Positions 25,094 to 35,417 of a DNA stretch of 64,000 nucleotides are shown here, piece after piece (position 1 is the first letter of the stretch; each line of letters starts with the position of its first letter). The translations under genes and the position numbers were made by a program. The stretch comes from Thomasclavelia ramosa DSM 1402 (lineage in GTDB: Bacteria; Bacillota_I; Bacilli_A; Erysipelotrichales; Coprobacillaceae), in NCBI RefSeq assembly GCF_014131695.1, contig NZ_CP036346.1, forward strand, positions 2,170,001 through 2,234,000, read 5' to 3'. The notes beneath the pieces were generated by a model, which saw only the letters and a program-made list of their open reading frames with translations, was not told where the DNA came from and did not search any database.

Positions 25094-25180
25094 ATTTATT
25101 AAAAAGAATTATCTGGAAATTTTATCATCACTTTTTCAATCAATAACTTTATCAACAACTGTTTGAAGTAATGAATCATT

Positions 25181-26473
25181 TTAAGATAAATAGTACTTTA
25201 GAATCTCATCGATTTTGGTATCTTCTTTTTTTACTATTAATAATATTTGTTTATTTTTAATTGCTACAAATGTATTATCAAAATAATAGCATTTATCAGC
25301 ATACTCAGTTTGAATATACTTAAATTTTTTTATCGCTTGTAAATAATTTAAATATTTTACATCATTAGTAGACCATTCCCCTGTCGTTTCAACAATTGCA
25401 TCAATTTCTATTTCATCAGGAATCCTGCTATCTCGCTCCACGCCACAAACTATTTCTTCAAATACCTTATTTGCAATATAATTATTTAAACATTCATATT
25501 TACTTTCTAAAAAAATCAATTGCTCTCCTTCATAAGAAGTATTAACATAATTACTAACTAAAATCGACCGCGTTGAAGTGCTCTCAACGTTTATTCCCTT
25601 TTGTAAAGGCTGAATAGTTTTAATATTAATATCAAAATCAATATTTTGCATTGCAATCACAAATACTACAACTAATACCATTGCAACAGCAGTCTTCCCT
25701 CGTCTAAGTGTACTATTAATTTCATGGTAAGCTTTCTTATTGATATAATAATTATATATTTCAAAACCACCAATTACTATTATCAGGCCGATCAAAACAA
25801 ACGGGTTATATACTACAATATCAATTATCACTAAAGTTAAGATAAATAATAGAATCAGCCCAATTAACTTTTCAATTATAAAACATAGTTTTATCCATTT
25901 TTTTAACGATTTTTTATTTTCTTGTTGGCGATTGATACTTAGCTTCATCAAGAATAGTGCAATACCATCGATAACAAACATTAAAGCTATAAAGATATAT
26001 AAATAATGACCGAAAAACAGCTTTGTATTAAGAAAGAAACTGCCAAGAGTATATCGAATTACCAATAAATTCATTTTCCATATACTTGAGTTTATAATCA
26101 ATAATATTAATGCACATCCAATTATTAAAAAAACATGGAAATATTTATATATGTTGCCTAATGCCATTAGCCTTGCTGCTTCATCTGTATGTAGATTCGC
26201 TGCATTAATATCTTCATTATAAAAGAATGAAATTTCTCTATAATTGTCAACAAAGCGATAGCCTTCTAAAGTGATCATTTCAAGATAATCAGGTGTTAAA
26301 AGATTATAATCCATTTGATATTTAACTTTTCTGGGCGACCGCCGTTCAAATTTAAAAAAAGTTGTTCCCACTTTCACTAAATACCAGCCATCTTGTGCCA
26401 TTTTTTCTAAATAGGTAATACATTCATCTTCATAAAGTAACAAATCATTGAGCAATCTATATTTAACCTTCAC
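25181..26473 (-). CDS. DUF2812 domain membrane protein
   Basis: 430 residues. The first ~100 match the DUF2812 pattern: YEDECITYLEKMAQDGWYLV, FFKFERRSPRKVKYQMDY and LEGYRFVDNYREISFFY. About five transmembrane helices follow (110-135, 150-175, 198-250, 262-280), and then a C-terminal extracytoplasmic region (about 285-430). DUF2812 proteins are usually encoded next to a PadR regulator, as here. Function unknown; membrane stress or transport regulation has been supposed for such pairs. Confidence 0.85.
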   Translation of the reverse strand: MKVKYRLLNDLLLYEDECITYLEKMAQDGWYLVKVGTTFFKFERRSPRKVKYQMDYNLLTPDYLEMITLEGYRFVDNYREISFFYNEDINAANLHTDEAARLMALGNIYKYFHVFLIIGCALILLIINSSIWKMNLLVIRYTLGSFFLNTKLFFGHYLYIFIALMFVIDGIALFLMKLSINRQQENKKSLKKWIKLCFIIEKLIGLILLFILTLVIIDIVVYNPFVLIGLIIVIGGFEIYNYYINKKAYHEINSTLRRGKTAVAMVLVVVFVIAMQNIDFDINIKTIQPLQKGINVESTSTRSILVSNYVNTSYEGEQLIFLESKYECLNNYIANKVFEEIVCGVERDSRIPDEIEIDAIVETTGEWSTNDVKYLNYLQAIKKFKYIQTEYADKCYYFDNTFVAIKNKQILLIVKKEDTKIDEILKYYLS

Positions 26474-26639
26474 TATGTTCTCCCACTTTCCATAATTTAA
26501 AATAAAATTTCCCCATGTAATTTTTATTAAAAAAAGCCATTAAATAAATTAACAATTGCCAATATCAATACGCAAATCAACTACCGCTAAATCTTCGGTA
26601 TAAAAATTTTGATACATTTATAAATATCTATAAACATAT

Positions 26640-26828
26640 ACCAGTTATCAAATCTTTATATTCATCACTATGCAGGTGATAATCAACTTGATATTTTAAA
26701 TTCTGAGATTTTTCCCTTACAAAAATAAAATTTAATAGTTCTTAAAATCCAGCCATTTCTTGCCTAATAAATTTAATTGACTTAGATATTCCTCCTCATC
26801 TATAAACAGCATATCATATCTTTTTATT
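26640..26828 (-). pseudogene. Decayed second DUF2812 gene
   Basis: Between padR and the intact DUF2812 gene the minus strand encodes, in shifted frames, DEEEYLSQLNLLGKKW, then GWILRTIKFYF, then VREKSQNLKYQVDYHLHSDE and YKDLITG. These match EDECITYLEKMAQDGW, GWYLVKVGTTFF and RRSPRKVKYQMDYNLLTPDY of the intact protein. Stops and at least two frameshifts break it, and only the N-terminal domain is left. The rest of the gap to 26474 shows no clear coding sequence. Confidence 0.75.
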
Positions 26829-27146
26829 TTAATTTTTATCTTGATTTACCTCATTCAAAGCTTTTATCTGCATTTCCAGTTTCCGCTTTTCCTCTTGCAG
26901 TTTATATTTACCTATTTTTGTAATCTGGTAAATTTTTTTTCGATCAATCTCACTTACTAATTCAATATAACCATCATTTTGAAACCGCGATAAGAGAGTA
27001 TATAAAGTTCCTGCTCCTACCCTTATCTCATCATTTGTAATTCGCATAATTTCATTCATAATTTCATAGCCGTGTCGAGGAACATTCAATACTACTAAAA
27101 TATAGAACATTTGAGGCGTGAGTGTTTCAAACTCTTTTCTTGCCAT
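26829..27146 (-). CDS. PadR-family transcriptional regulator
   Basis: 105 residues from the ATG at 27146 after AGGGTGG; the in-frame GTG three codons earlier is part of the ribosome binding site. PadR winged helix: LTPQMFYILVVLNVPRHGYEIMNEI, then VGAGTLYTLLSRFQNDGYIE with the usual GxxYxxLxRL motif, then a short C-terminal helix for dimerisation. It is the first gene of a padR-DUF2812 operon. Two palindromes lie in its promoter, consistent with autorepression. Confidence 0.92.
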   Translation of the reverse strand: MARKEFETLTPQMFYILVVLNVPRHGYEIMNEIMRITNDEIRVGAGTLYTLLSRFQNDGYIELVSEIDRKKIYQITKIGKYKLQEEKRKLEMQIKALNEVNQDKN

Positions 27147-27160
27147 TTTTACCACCCTTA

Positions 27161-27224
27161 TATCGATTATCGATACTCTTCTTACTTTTATTATACACTA
27201 ACTATGTTGATAATCAATATAGTT
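27161..27224 (-). promoter_or_regulatory. padR promoter with two palindromes
   Basis: Minus strand TTGATT (27217-27212), 16-base spacer, TATAAT (27195-27190). One near-perfect dyad spans 27200-27224 (AACTATGTTGAT, A, ATCAATATAGTT; one mismatch) over the -35. A perfect one, TATCGAT-T-ATCGATA (27161-27175), lies just before the ribosome binding site. Confidence 0.65.
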
Positions 27225-27233
27225 AACTAAAAA

Positions 27234-27251
27234 AAGAATCCCAAAGGATTC

Positions 27252-27253
<2 letters not shown>
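27234..27253 (-). terminator. Terminator of the dehydrogenase-like gene
   Basis: Eight-base stem AAGAATCC / GGATTCTT with loop CAAA, then a run of T on the minus strand. The stop codon (27252-27254) overlaps the stem. Confidence 0.85.
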
Positions 27254-28343
<1,090 letters not shown>

Positions 28344-28361
28344 GAATTTGTGAAATAATTA

Positions 28362-29192
28362 TCAAATTTTTATTGGAACTTGTAACCTTAAATACATATT
28401 TCTTTGTTTATCGTTAAATATCAAAATATCATTCAAACTTTCGCATAGATAATCCCCGACTATTGTATAATTTTTAGATTCAATTTCATCAAAAAGACGA
28501 TGTGCATATTCCTTTTCTTTAGTAAAATCATCACAATAAATACATAGATACATATTAGCTGGAATTGTTTCTTTTTTTAACGGAATTTCTTTTTTATCAT
28601 CAATAAAAACAAAAATTTCAGTTGCACAAAATTTTCTTTTCAAAACATATTCCTTACGCAAAATAGTTCCTGGATTAAAAAAGATTGTTGGAGGTAAAGC
28701 TTGTTTAATGAGATCATCTTTAAATTCCCTTAATAATTCTTCATAAACATCTAGATCATAATCATAAAAATTTACTTTTTCATCAACATAGAGCATCGTT
28801 CTTTTATTTATAAATTCTAATGTGATCATTCCAACTTTTGGGGCAGCTTTAAAAAGTTCAAATGAATCAATTGTTTTTTGAATTGCTGCTTTTTGCTCAT
28901 TTAATTGAATAATTTGATTGTTAATCTGTAGCTTACTTTCTTCTAGTTTTTCCTGTAATAATTCTAAATTTTTTGAATCAAAAATTTCTTTGATTTCTTT
29001 TAAAGTCATTCCCAAATTCTTTAAATACTGAATTATGTCAAGTCGTGCAGACTGACCAATATCATAGAGTCGATATCCGTTATGTTCATCTACATAAGCT
29101 GGTTTAAATAAACCCATTTTGTCATATAATCTTAGGGTTTGTTCAGTTACGTTATTTAATTTTGCCATTTTCCCTATTGTATAACGTTTCAT
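28362..29192 (-). CDS. MerR-family activator with effector-binding domain
   Basis: 276 residues. N-terminal MerR DNA-binding domain: YTIGKMAKLNNVTEQTLRLYDKMGL, then NGYRLYDIGQSARLDIIQYLKNLGMTLKEIKEIF. A coiled coil lies at about 85-115 (LEESKLQINNQIIQLNEQK). The C-terminal part (about 120-276) looks like a GyrI/BmrR-type effector domain that senses small organic molecules. The promoter with 19-base spacing right after this gene suggests that it controls the neighbouring dehydrogenase-like gene. Confidence 0.92.
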   Translation of the reverse strand: MKRYTIGKMAKLNNVTEQTLRLYDKMGLFKPAYVDEHNGYRLYDIGQSARLDIIQYLKNLGMTLKEIKEIFDSKNLELLQEKLEESKLQINNQIIQLNEQKAAIQKTIDSFELFKAAPKVGMITLEFINKRTMLYVDEKVNFYDYDLDVYEELLREFKDDLIKQALPPTIFFNPGTILRKEYVLKRKFCATEIFVFIDDKKEIPLKKETIPANMYLCIYCDDFTKEKEYAHRLFDEIESKNYTIVGDYLCESLNDILIFNDKQRNMYLRLQVPIKI

Positions 29193-29257
29193 TTAAATCA
29201 CCCATAAACATTATACCAAGAATAAGGTTTTTTGGTAATTGAGATGATAATATTTCG

Positions 29258-29289
29258 TTTACAAATTTCTATTCCATGATAGAATAGAA
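29258..29289 (+). promoter_or_regulatory. Promoter with dyad for the Uup-like ABC-F gene
   Basis: TTTACA (29258-29263), 16-base spacer, TAGAAT (29280-29285) with TGA before it. The dyad TTCTATTC-N7-GAATAGAA (29267-29289) covers spacer and -10, so it could be a repressor site. The gene starts at 29310 after AAGGAGA. Confidence 0.55.
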
Positions 29290-29309
29290 GAAGGTTTAAG
29301 GAGACGTAT

Positions 29310-31067
29310 ATGTTAATAAGTGCAAATAATTTATCAAAAACGAATGGTATTAAAAATATTGTTGATAATGTTACTTTTTCAATTGAAGAAACCGATAAAG
29401 TTGCTTTGATTGGAGTTAATGGTACGGGGAAAAGTACCTTGTTGAAAGTCATTGCTGGAAATGAAAATTATCAGGGAGATATTATTAGAAAAAAAGATAT
29501 GACAATCTCATACTTACCACAAAACCCTGATTTTGATCCTAATAACAGCGTTATTAAACAAGTTTATAAATTAATTGATGCCAGCGAAGTTAATGAATAT
29601 GAAATCAAAGCAATTTTAAATAAGTTTGGAATTACTAATTATGAACAGTTAATTAAAGAATTATCAGGTGGTCAGCAAAAGCGTATTGCGCTTGCAATCA
29701 CCTTGCTAAAACCATGTGATCTCTTAATTCTCGATGAACCAACTAATCATCTAGATAACGAAATGATTGAATATTTAGAAAAATATTTAATTAAGTTCAA
29801 CAAAGCCATTCTAATGGTTACCCATGATCGTTATTTTCTTGAACGAGTTACCAATAAGATCATGGAAATTGATCGTAGCAAAATTTATGAATACACTGCT
29901 AACTATTCAAAATTCCTTGATTTAAAAGCACAACGCGAAGAAGCTGATCTAGCTTCCCAAAGAAAAAGAAAATTATTCTTAAAAAAAGAATTAGAGTGGG
30001 TTAGAGCTGGAGTTCAGGCTAGAACTACTAAAAGCAAAGAGAGACTTCAACGATTTGAACAGCTCAACAATATTTCTGATATTCAAACTATTAATCAAGT
30101 AGAATTAATCAATACTGCTTCTAGACTTGGTAAAAAGACAATTGAGTTGAAAGATTTGAGTATGTGCTACGATGATCATACCTTGTTTAACAACTTTTCT
30201 TACTTATTTAAACGAACAGATCGAATTGGAATCCTCGGAATAAATGGTTGTGGTAAAAGCACCCTTCTAAAGATTATCGCTAAAGAGTTAGAACCAAGCA
30301 GTGGATCAGTTACTCATGGAGATACAATTAAAATCGGATATTTTAAACAGATGAATGATGGTCTTGATGAAAATATGCGCGTGATTGACTATATCAAACA
30401 AACAAGTAATGATTTAAAAACCCTTGAAGGCAGCTTTACTGCTAAACAAATGTGTGAACGTTTCCTTTTTGATTCAAGTTTACAACATACTTATATTGCT
30501 CGTTTATCAGGTGGAGAAAAACGTCGTCTATATTTGTTGAATATTTTGATGCAAGCTCCCAATGTACTATTGTTTGATGAGCCAACTAACGATTTAGATA
30601 TTTCCACTTTAGCTATTCTTGAAGATTATCTTGATAGTTTTAATGGCATAGTCATTACCGTATCTCATGATCGTTATTTTCTTGATCGTATTTGTGATGG
30701 CTTATTCGTTTTTAAGAATCAACAAATCACTTATTGTAATGGTGGCTATAGCAGTTATATCGATATTTCTGAACAACAAAATAAGAATAAAAGCGACGGA
30801 GCTTTAAAATATAAAGAACAGAAAAAACTTCAAAGTGCTATTCGCTTAAGTTTTAAAGAAAAACAAGAACTTGAAAATATGGAAAAGGTTATTCTTGAGT
30901 TTGAACAACAAATCAAAATTATTAATGAACAAATGAATGAGTATCAAAGTAATTATAATAAATTGTCAGAATTATCAAATCAGCGTGACTATTTAAATGA
31001 ACAACTTGAGATTAAAAATGAACGCTGGTTAGAGCTATTAGAAAAACAAGAACAAAGTCAAAAATAA
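29310..31067 (+). CDS. ABC-F ATPase, Uup/YfmR type
   Basis: 585 residues, two ABC domains with intact motifs: GVNGTGKST, LSGGQQKRIA, LLILDEPTNHLDNE in the first; GINGCGKST, LSGGEKRRLY, LLFDEPTNDLDIST in the second. The inter-domain linker LKKELEWVRAGVQARTTKSK is the mark of the Uup/YfmR group, and the C-terminal ~90 residues form a coiled coil (MEKVILEFEQQIKIINEQMN). In B. subtilis YfmR helps ribosomes through difficult stretches. It is the only plus-strand gene in this section, with its own promoter and terminator. Confidence 0.92.
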   Translation: MLISANNLSKTNGIKNIVDNVTFSIEETDKVALIGVNGTGKSTLLKVIAGNENYQGDIIRKKDMTISYLPQNPDFDPNNSVIKQVYKLIDASEVNEYEIKAILNKFGITNYEQLIKELSGGQQKRIALAITLLKPCDLLILDEPTNHLDNEMIEYLEKYLIKFNKAILMVTHDRYFLERVTNKIMEIDRSKIYEYTANYSKFLDLKAQREEADLASQRKRKLFLKKELEWVRAGVQARTTKSKERLQRFEQLNNISDIQTINQVELINTASRLGKKTIELKDLSMCYDDHTLFNNFSYLFKRTDRIGILGINGCGKSTLLKIIAKELEPSSGSVTHGDTIKIGYFKQMNDGLDENMRVIDYIKQTSNDLKTLEGSFTAKQMCERFLFDSSLQHTYIARLSGGEKRRLYLLNILMQAPNVLLFDEPTNDLDISTLAILEDYLDSFNGIVITVSHDRYFLDRICDGLFVFKNQQITYCNGGYSSYIDISEQQNKNKSDGALKYKEQKKLQSAIRLSFKEKQELENMEKVILEFEQQIKIINEQMNEYQSNYNKLSELSNQRDYLNEQLEIKNERWLELLEKQEQSQK

Positions 31068-31093
31068 AATAGCGCCTTATGCGCTATTTTATT
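31063..31093. terminator. Terminator after the Uup-like gene
   Basis: Thirteen-base stem AATAAAATAGCGC / GCGCTATTTTATT with loop CTTAT; the stop codon (31065-31067) is part of the stem. Confidence 0.85.
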
Positions 31094-31102
31094 TATATTG
31101 AT

Positions 31103-31521
31103 TTAAAAAATTATGATAACATCAAAGACCGCTCTAACATAAAAAATTGAACGCTCATGATCAGCTTTAGCAACTTTGCATAAAGTTGCATTATAACCAT
31201 ACTCTTTTTATTTTTGATATAATTCTACTGATTGTTCAAAAGGAACAACATGATCCTTAGAACCATGCAGAATAAGAATTGGTAGCAAATTCATTTTCGC
31301 TTCAAGATAAGATACCGGTGATGCTTCACGATAGAGAACTTCATCATCCTCGCACCAGCACCCCAACAAATCATAAATATTTGTCATTTCTTTTTCATTA
31401 TATTTACTAAAACCTTGATTGAAAGTTAAAAAGTTAGTCACACCATATAAATCGATCATTCCCTCAACATCTTGGGGATATTCTAGAAAAGTTTGATAAC
31501 TATAATTTTTAACTTTTATAA
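31103..31521 (-). pseudogene. 5'-truncated, frameshifted alpha/beta hydrolase
   Basis: The frame gives FLEYPQDVEGMIDLYGVTNF, SPVSYLEAKMNLLPILILHG and SKDHVVPFEQSVELYQK, then stops at 31208. A shift of one base restores KEYGYNATLCKVAKADHERS followed by IFYVRAVFDVIIIF, the expected end of an esterase (S9/lipase type) with the catalytic Asp (GSKDH) and His (ADHE). The N-terminal half with the nucleophile Ser is missing; the fragment begins right after the stop of the transglutaminase-fold gene. Confidence 0.75.
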
Positions 31522-32892
31522 TTAAACTTTCTTGATCTCTAGTACTTCTAAATGTAAATCGTATTCATCTAAATACAGCCCACGATCTTCAAACTCAGCC
31601 TCACCAGTTTGATTATCATATGGATCTTGACGAATAAATTGTTTCGGTGGATAAAGATCGTATTGATATTCACTATTTGCAGGCATTCTAAACGGATCAA
31701 GGTGTCCAAAATAATACTGCCATCGTTCCTGATCACCATTACGATAAGCAGAACCTCCAAAAGAACAATCAGCATATAACCAGCCATATGGAGCAATATA
31801 AAATCTTGCCCAATCATGATTACCGATATCCTGTGGAGTTACATATAAACCTGCTTGCCAACGGGCAGGAATCCCCACGCAACGACATAAAGTAATAAAT
31901 AATAGTGCTTGAACACCACAATCACCTTTTCCACCTAAAGCAGCATACTCAGGAATATTGGGAATTGTGTAATAATTCCGAACAAATGAATAGGTTATGT
32001 GAGTTGTAATATACTCATATATTAATTTAGCTTTAATTAAATTATTTGTCTCGTCTTTAACTATTTCTTTTGCCAAAGACTTTAAATAAGGGGTAAAAAC
32101 AATATGCGGTGCTTGTTCATGTAAATAAAAATTAGGTTGACTTTCTAAAACATCTTCGGGTTTAAGTTCTACATATTTCATCTCATTATCATATTCATAC
32201 TCCACATAAAAATCTTTAACCTGATCAATATTTTCTTCAAAATAGATAGTTCGCTGTGGATGACTTCCGTCATTTAAATATTTGTATTGCGGCATTGTCG
32301 CAATTAATTTAAAATTCTTAACTTGACAATCTTCTAACGGCAAAGGAAGATGAATTTTAATTTTTTTATTTGAATCTGATGCCTTGATCTTAATTCCCGT
32401 CTTTAAACGAAAATGATATGTTAATTGTCCCTTTGTTTTAATTTCATGTATTGCATTATTAAGCAGTGCAAAATTTGCTTCACGACTTTCAACTTTGCTT
32501 TTATCAAACAAACGTGCAGCATAATCATTTCTAGTCTTTAAAATGTTATCAAAAAAATCAGCTCTAAAGTATGGTTGTCCTTCTACAAAAATCCATTCTA
32601 CCGCATTTTCATCTTGTAATTTTTCTAGTTCCTCATCACTAAAATCATTAAAATTATTATGACAAATTTTTAAAGCTTCTTCATATGATAACGGATATTC
32701 TTTAGGTATTCTACGAATAATTTCTTTTTCATGAAGCAGTCGTTTTTTTAAAGCTATTGGAATATCATTAGCTAATTTTGCATCAATTATTCTTTTCATT
32801 CTTGTAAAACTACCATGCCATTTTAATTTTAATAATTCCTCTGGCAACGGAATTTGTAAATACTGTAAGTCATCAAAATTATAATTTCCCAT
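31522..32892 (-). CDS. Transglutaminase-fold protein
   Basis: 456 residues, no signal peptide, so cytoplasmic. The helical N-terminal part (1-150) is followed by a beta domain and a transglutaminase-like core at about 290-400. The triad is seen as Cys in GKGDCGVQALLFITLCRCVG, His in GNHDWARFYIAPYG and Asp in WLYADCSFGG. A conserved tail YYFGHLDPFRMPANSEY follows. The family hydrolyses or transfers amide bonds; substrate unknown. It lies 15 bases downstream of a GNAT gene and forms a likely two-gene unit. Confidence 0.88.
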   Translation of the reverse strand: MGNYNFDDLQYLQIPLPEELLKLKWHGSFTRMKRIIDAKLANDIPIALKKRLLHEKEIIRRIPKEYPLSYEEALKICHNNFNDFSDEELEKLQDENAVEWIFVEGQPYFRADFFDNILKTRNDYAARLFDKSKVESREANFALLNNAIHEIKTKGQLTYHFRLKTGIKIKASDSNKKIKIHLPLPLEDCQVKNFKLIATMPQYKYLNDGSHPQRTIYFEENIDQVKDFYVEYEYDNEMKYVELKPEDVLESQPNFYLHEQAPHIVFTPYLKSLAKEIVKDETNNLIKAKLIYEYITTHITYSFVRNYYTIPNIPEYAALGGKGDCGVQALLFITLCRCVGIPARWQAGLYVTPQDIGNHDWARFYIAPYGWLYADCSFGGSAYRNGDQERWQYYFGHLDPFRMPANSEYQYDLYPPKQFIRQDPYDNQTGEAEFEDRGLYLDEYDLHLEVLEIKKV

Positions 32893-32907
32893 TATTCTTT
32901 CCTTTCT

Positions 32908-33600
32908 TTACATATACCAGGTGATAATATCATCAGAACGCTCATAGCCTAATTTTTCATGTAGTCGCATTGATGGATAATTATCTACTTCTACTTGTAA
33001 ATAAATAATTTCGTTTTCAGCAATTAGTTTTTGCATTAAATACTGTTCTAGAGCCTGAGCTATTCCAAGACGTCGATATTCTTTAATTACTTCAACAAAA
33101 CCAATTGTTCCCTCTATATGACGCCCAGCAAATCCAACAATCTGCTTTTCAATAAACGCACCCACAAATACATTAGCATCAATTCGTTCAAGCAAATATG
33201 CTTCTTCAATCGGAGTAGAATAATTTTCTTTAATAAATTCAAAATATTCCCTCCCAATTTCTTTAATTTCAACGATTGGGTTATTAATTATTCTAACATA
33301 TTTTTTTAAATAGCCATACTGGTAAGCTACAATTTCTTTATTTAATCTCCATTTTTGATTAATTATATTAAAATATTTATCATTGTGAATTGCTAGCATT
33401 GAGCACTTATCTATTTGTTTAAGTAATTGTTCAGCAATTTTTTCATCTTTGAATGCAAGCATATAGATATCCTCAAATTTAAGCATTATTCCTGCCTGAT
33501 TATAATATTTTATCTTAGCACCATGTTCAAGAGCATATATTAAATCTAAATTATTAAGATAATCTTGTTTAAGAAATTTTAATATCTCATTTTTCATCAT
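32908..33600 (-). CDS. GNAT-family N-acetyltransferase
   Basis: About 230 residues from the ATG at 33600 after AGGAG; the next codon is also ATG. The C-terminal ~120 residues carry the GNAT fold: FVGAFIEKQIVGFAGRHIEG, then GFVEVIKEYRRLGIAQALEQ (acetyl-CoA-binding loop), then VDNYPSMRLHEKLGYERSDD. The N-terminal half is unrelated to known parts and may bind the acceptor. Substrate unknown. It is probably cotranscribed with the transglutaminase-fold gene. Confidence 0.85.
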   Translation of the reverse strand: MMKNEILKFLKQDYLNNLDLIYALEHGAKIKYYNQAGIMLKFEDIYMLAFKDEKIAEQLLKQIDKCSMLAIHNDKYFNIINQKWRLNKEIVAYQYGYLKKYVRIINNPIVEIKEIGREYFEFIKENYSTPIEEAYLLERIDANVFVGAFIEKQIVGFAGRHIEGTIGFVEVIKEYRRLGIAQALEQYLMQKLIAENEIIYLQVEVDNYPSMRLHEKLGYERSDDIITWYM

Positions 33601-33615
33601 TCCTACTCCTATTAA

Positions 33616-33638
33616 AAAAACAGGCACTGCCTGTTTTT
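33616..33638 (-). terminator. Terminator of ftsEX
   Basis: Ten-base stem AAAAACAGGC / GCCTGTTTTT with loop ACT. The ftsX stop codon (33637-33639) overlaps the stem. Confidence 0.88.
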
Positions 33639-34548
33639 AGAATTTTAAGAATCGTCTAATTGAAACAAAGCTTCCAACCAAACCAACGCCAGCCCCTACA
33701 GCAGCAATAACTAGTGAGAAATCGCGGATAAATGGCATTGGTGGTTTTAGTGCTAACATTGCTGACATTAATGCACCATTAGCGTAATCATATACCATTC
33801 CATAACCATAAACTAAAACAATAATCGGGATAATTGATCCAATTAGACCAATCAACATTCCTTCAAGCATAAAAGGAATACGGATATACCAGTTACTAGC
33901 ACCGACCATACGCATAATACTGATTTCAGTTTGACGCGCTGTGATCGTGATTTTAATTGTATTAGCGATCATAAATAATGCAATAATGGCAAGTCCGACA
34001 ATAAAAATCGATCCTCCAGTTTGAATAGTTTTCAAAGTTTTTACCATATCTTGTGTTGATTGTCCACCATAACTTGTTTTATTGACATTTGGTATTTCTT
34101 GAATCTTTTCAGCGATTTTAGCAATATTTGCTGCATCATCAACTTCTACTTCATAAGCCCCACCTAATGGGTTATCTGCTCGGTATGATTCAAATAAAGC
34201 AGCACCTTCATCACCTTGAGTTTCAATTAATTTATCTAATTCTTGATCTTTAGTATAATAAGTAATCTTTTTTACTCCAGAAATAGCTTCTATTTGTGGC
34301 CCAACTGCTTGTTCAGCAGCTTCGTCTATATATCTATCTAATTTTACATAAATACTAACTCCCTCTTCAATGTTCGAACTAATATCTTGAACATTTAAAG
34401 CTAAAACACCAATTACACCAATTAAAACAAGCGTAATCGTAACAGCGAAAATTGATGAAAATGACATTACACCATTACGCCATATATTTTGAACTGCCGT
34501 TTTAAAATGTTTAGGCAGATTTTTCACACAACTAATCAACTCGTTCAT
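33637..34548 (-). CDS. ftsX: Cell division ABC transporter permease FtsX
   Basis: 303 residues. FtsX has four transmembrane helices and a large outside loop. Here the first helix is at about 28-50 (SSIFAVTITLVLIGVIGVLAL), the extracytoplasmic domain follows (EEGVSIYVKLDRYIDEAAEQ...), and three helices lie at about 178-200, 225-250 and 275-297. With FtsE it activates peptidoglycan hydrolases in Firmicutes. Its ATG overlaps the ftsE stop by one base (TAATG), so the two are coupled. Confidence 0.95.
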   Translation of the reverse strand: MNELISCVKNLPKHFKTAVQNIWRNGVMSFSSIFAVTITLVLIGVIGVLALNVQDISSNIEEGVSIYVKLDRYIDEAAEQAVGPQIEAISGVKKITYYTKDQELDKLIETQGDEGAALFESYRADNPLGGAYEVEVDDAANIAKIAEKIQEIPNVNKTSYGGQSTQDMVKTLKTIQTGGSIFIVGLAIIALFMIANTIKITITARQTEISIMRMVGASNWYIRIPFMLEGMLIGLIGSIIPIIVLVYGYGMVYDYANGALMSAMLALKPPMPFIRDFSLVIAAVGAGVGLVGSFVSIRRFLKF

Positions 34549-35231
34549 TAAATATCGTAACCTCCTAAACTAGTGTCCGCATTAACACATCCATTTTCAA
34601 TCAAAATAGTTCTCTTTTTATGTTCTTGAACAATTTTACTGTCATGAGTAACTACTAGAATAGTAGTATTCTGTTGTTCATTAATTCTCTCTAAAAGATT
34701 AATAATTTCTTCAGATGTTTCTGGATCTAAGTTTCCTGTTGGCTCATCAGCAATTAGCACTTTTGGTTTGTTGACAATTGCACGAGCAATTGCTACACGC
34801 TGCTGTTGACCACCTGAAAGTTCATGTGGAAAAGCATTGACTTTATCCTCAAGTCCTACTAACTCTAAAGTGGCTCTAACGCGACGACGGATTTCTACAC
34901 GTGGAGTATCAATTACTTCTAACGCGAACGCAACATTTTCGAAAACTGTCTTTTTTGGTAGAAGTCTAAAATTTTGAAATACAACCCCGATATTACGACG
35001 AAAATAAGGAACTTTTCGATTTTTAATTTTTGATACATCGCGCCCTACAACCTCTACTTTCCCTGAAGTTGCTTTTTCTTCGCGATATAAAAGCTTTATA
35101 AATGTTGATTTACCAGCACCAGTAGTACCAATAACATAAACAAATTCACCTGGTTCAATCGTAAGATTCATATCATTTAAAGCTCTTACACCAGTTTTAT
35201 AGATTTTCGTTACATTTGTAAGTTTTATCAT
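34548..35231 (-). CDS. ftsE: Cell division ATP-binding protein FtsE
   Basis: 227 residues, one ABC domain: Walker A GTTGAGKST near 35, Q-loop GVVFQNFRLLPKKTV, signature LSGGQQQRVAIARAI, Walker B VLIADEPTGNLDPE. The typical FtsE start MIKLTNVTKIYKTGVRALND is present, although no strong ribosome binding site lies just before the ATG (AGAAAGGGG is about 20 bases away). Partner of the FtsX permease. Gene order secA-prfB followed by ftsE-ftsX resembles B. subtilis. Confidence 0.95.
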   Translation of the reverse strand: MIKLTNVTKIYKTGVRALNDMNLTIEPGEFVYVIGTTGAGKSTFIKLLYREEKATSGKVEVVGRDVSKIKNRKVPYFRRNIGVVFQNFRLLPKKTVFENVAFALEVIDTPRVEIRRRVRATLELVGLEDKVNAFPHELSGGQQQRVAIARAIVNKPKVLIADEPTGNLDPETSEEIINLLERINEQQNTTILVVTHDSKIVQEHKKRTILIENGCVNADTSLGGYDI

Positions 35232-35343
35232 ATTTATTGCCGTATTCGACTAACCCCTTTCTATTATTATATTTATATATATTCAATTTTATTATATTCA
35301 ATTTTCCTAGAGTCCGATTTTACTCCACGCATATTATAGCATA

Positions 35344-35358
35344 CTTTATCGAATAAAG
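35344..35358. repeat. Inverted repeat between ftsE and a zinc-ribbon gene
   Basis: CTTTAT-CGA-ATAAAG, a perfect dyad midway between two divergent genes, next to a TATAAT on the minus strand. It may be an operator, but there is no further support. Confidence 0.35.
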
Positions 35359-35417
35359 GCACAAATACTATTATTATATCGCAATTTTATGATACAATAA
35401 ATTAAAGAGGTGACAGT

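Noticed and set aside
29198-29452. Minus-strand frame of 84 codons over the ABC-F start
   Set aside because: It is antisense to the Walker A region of the ABC-F gene and has no ribosome binding site.
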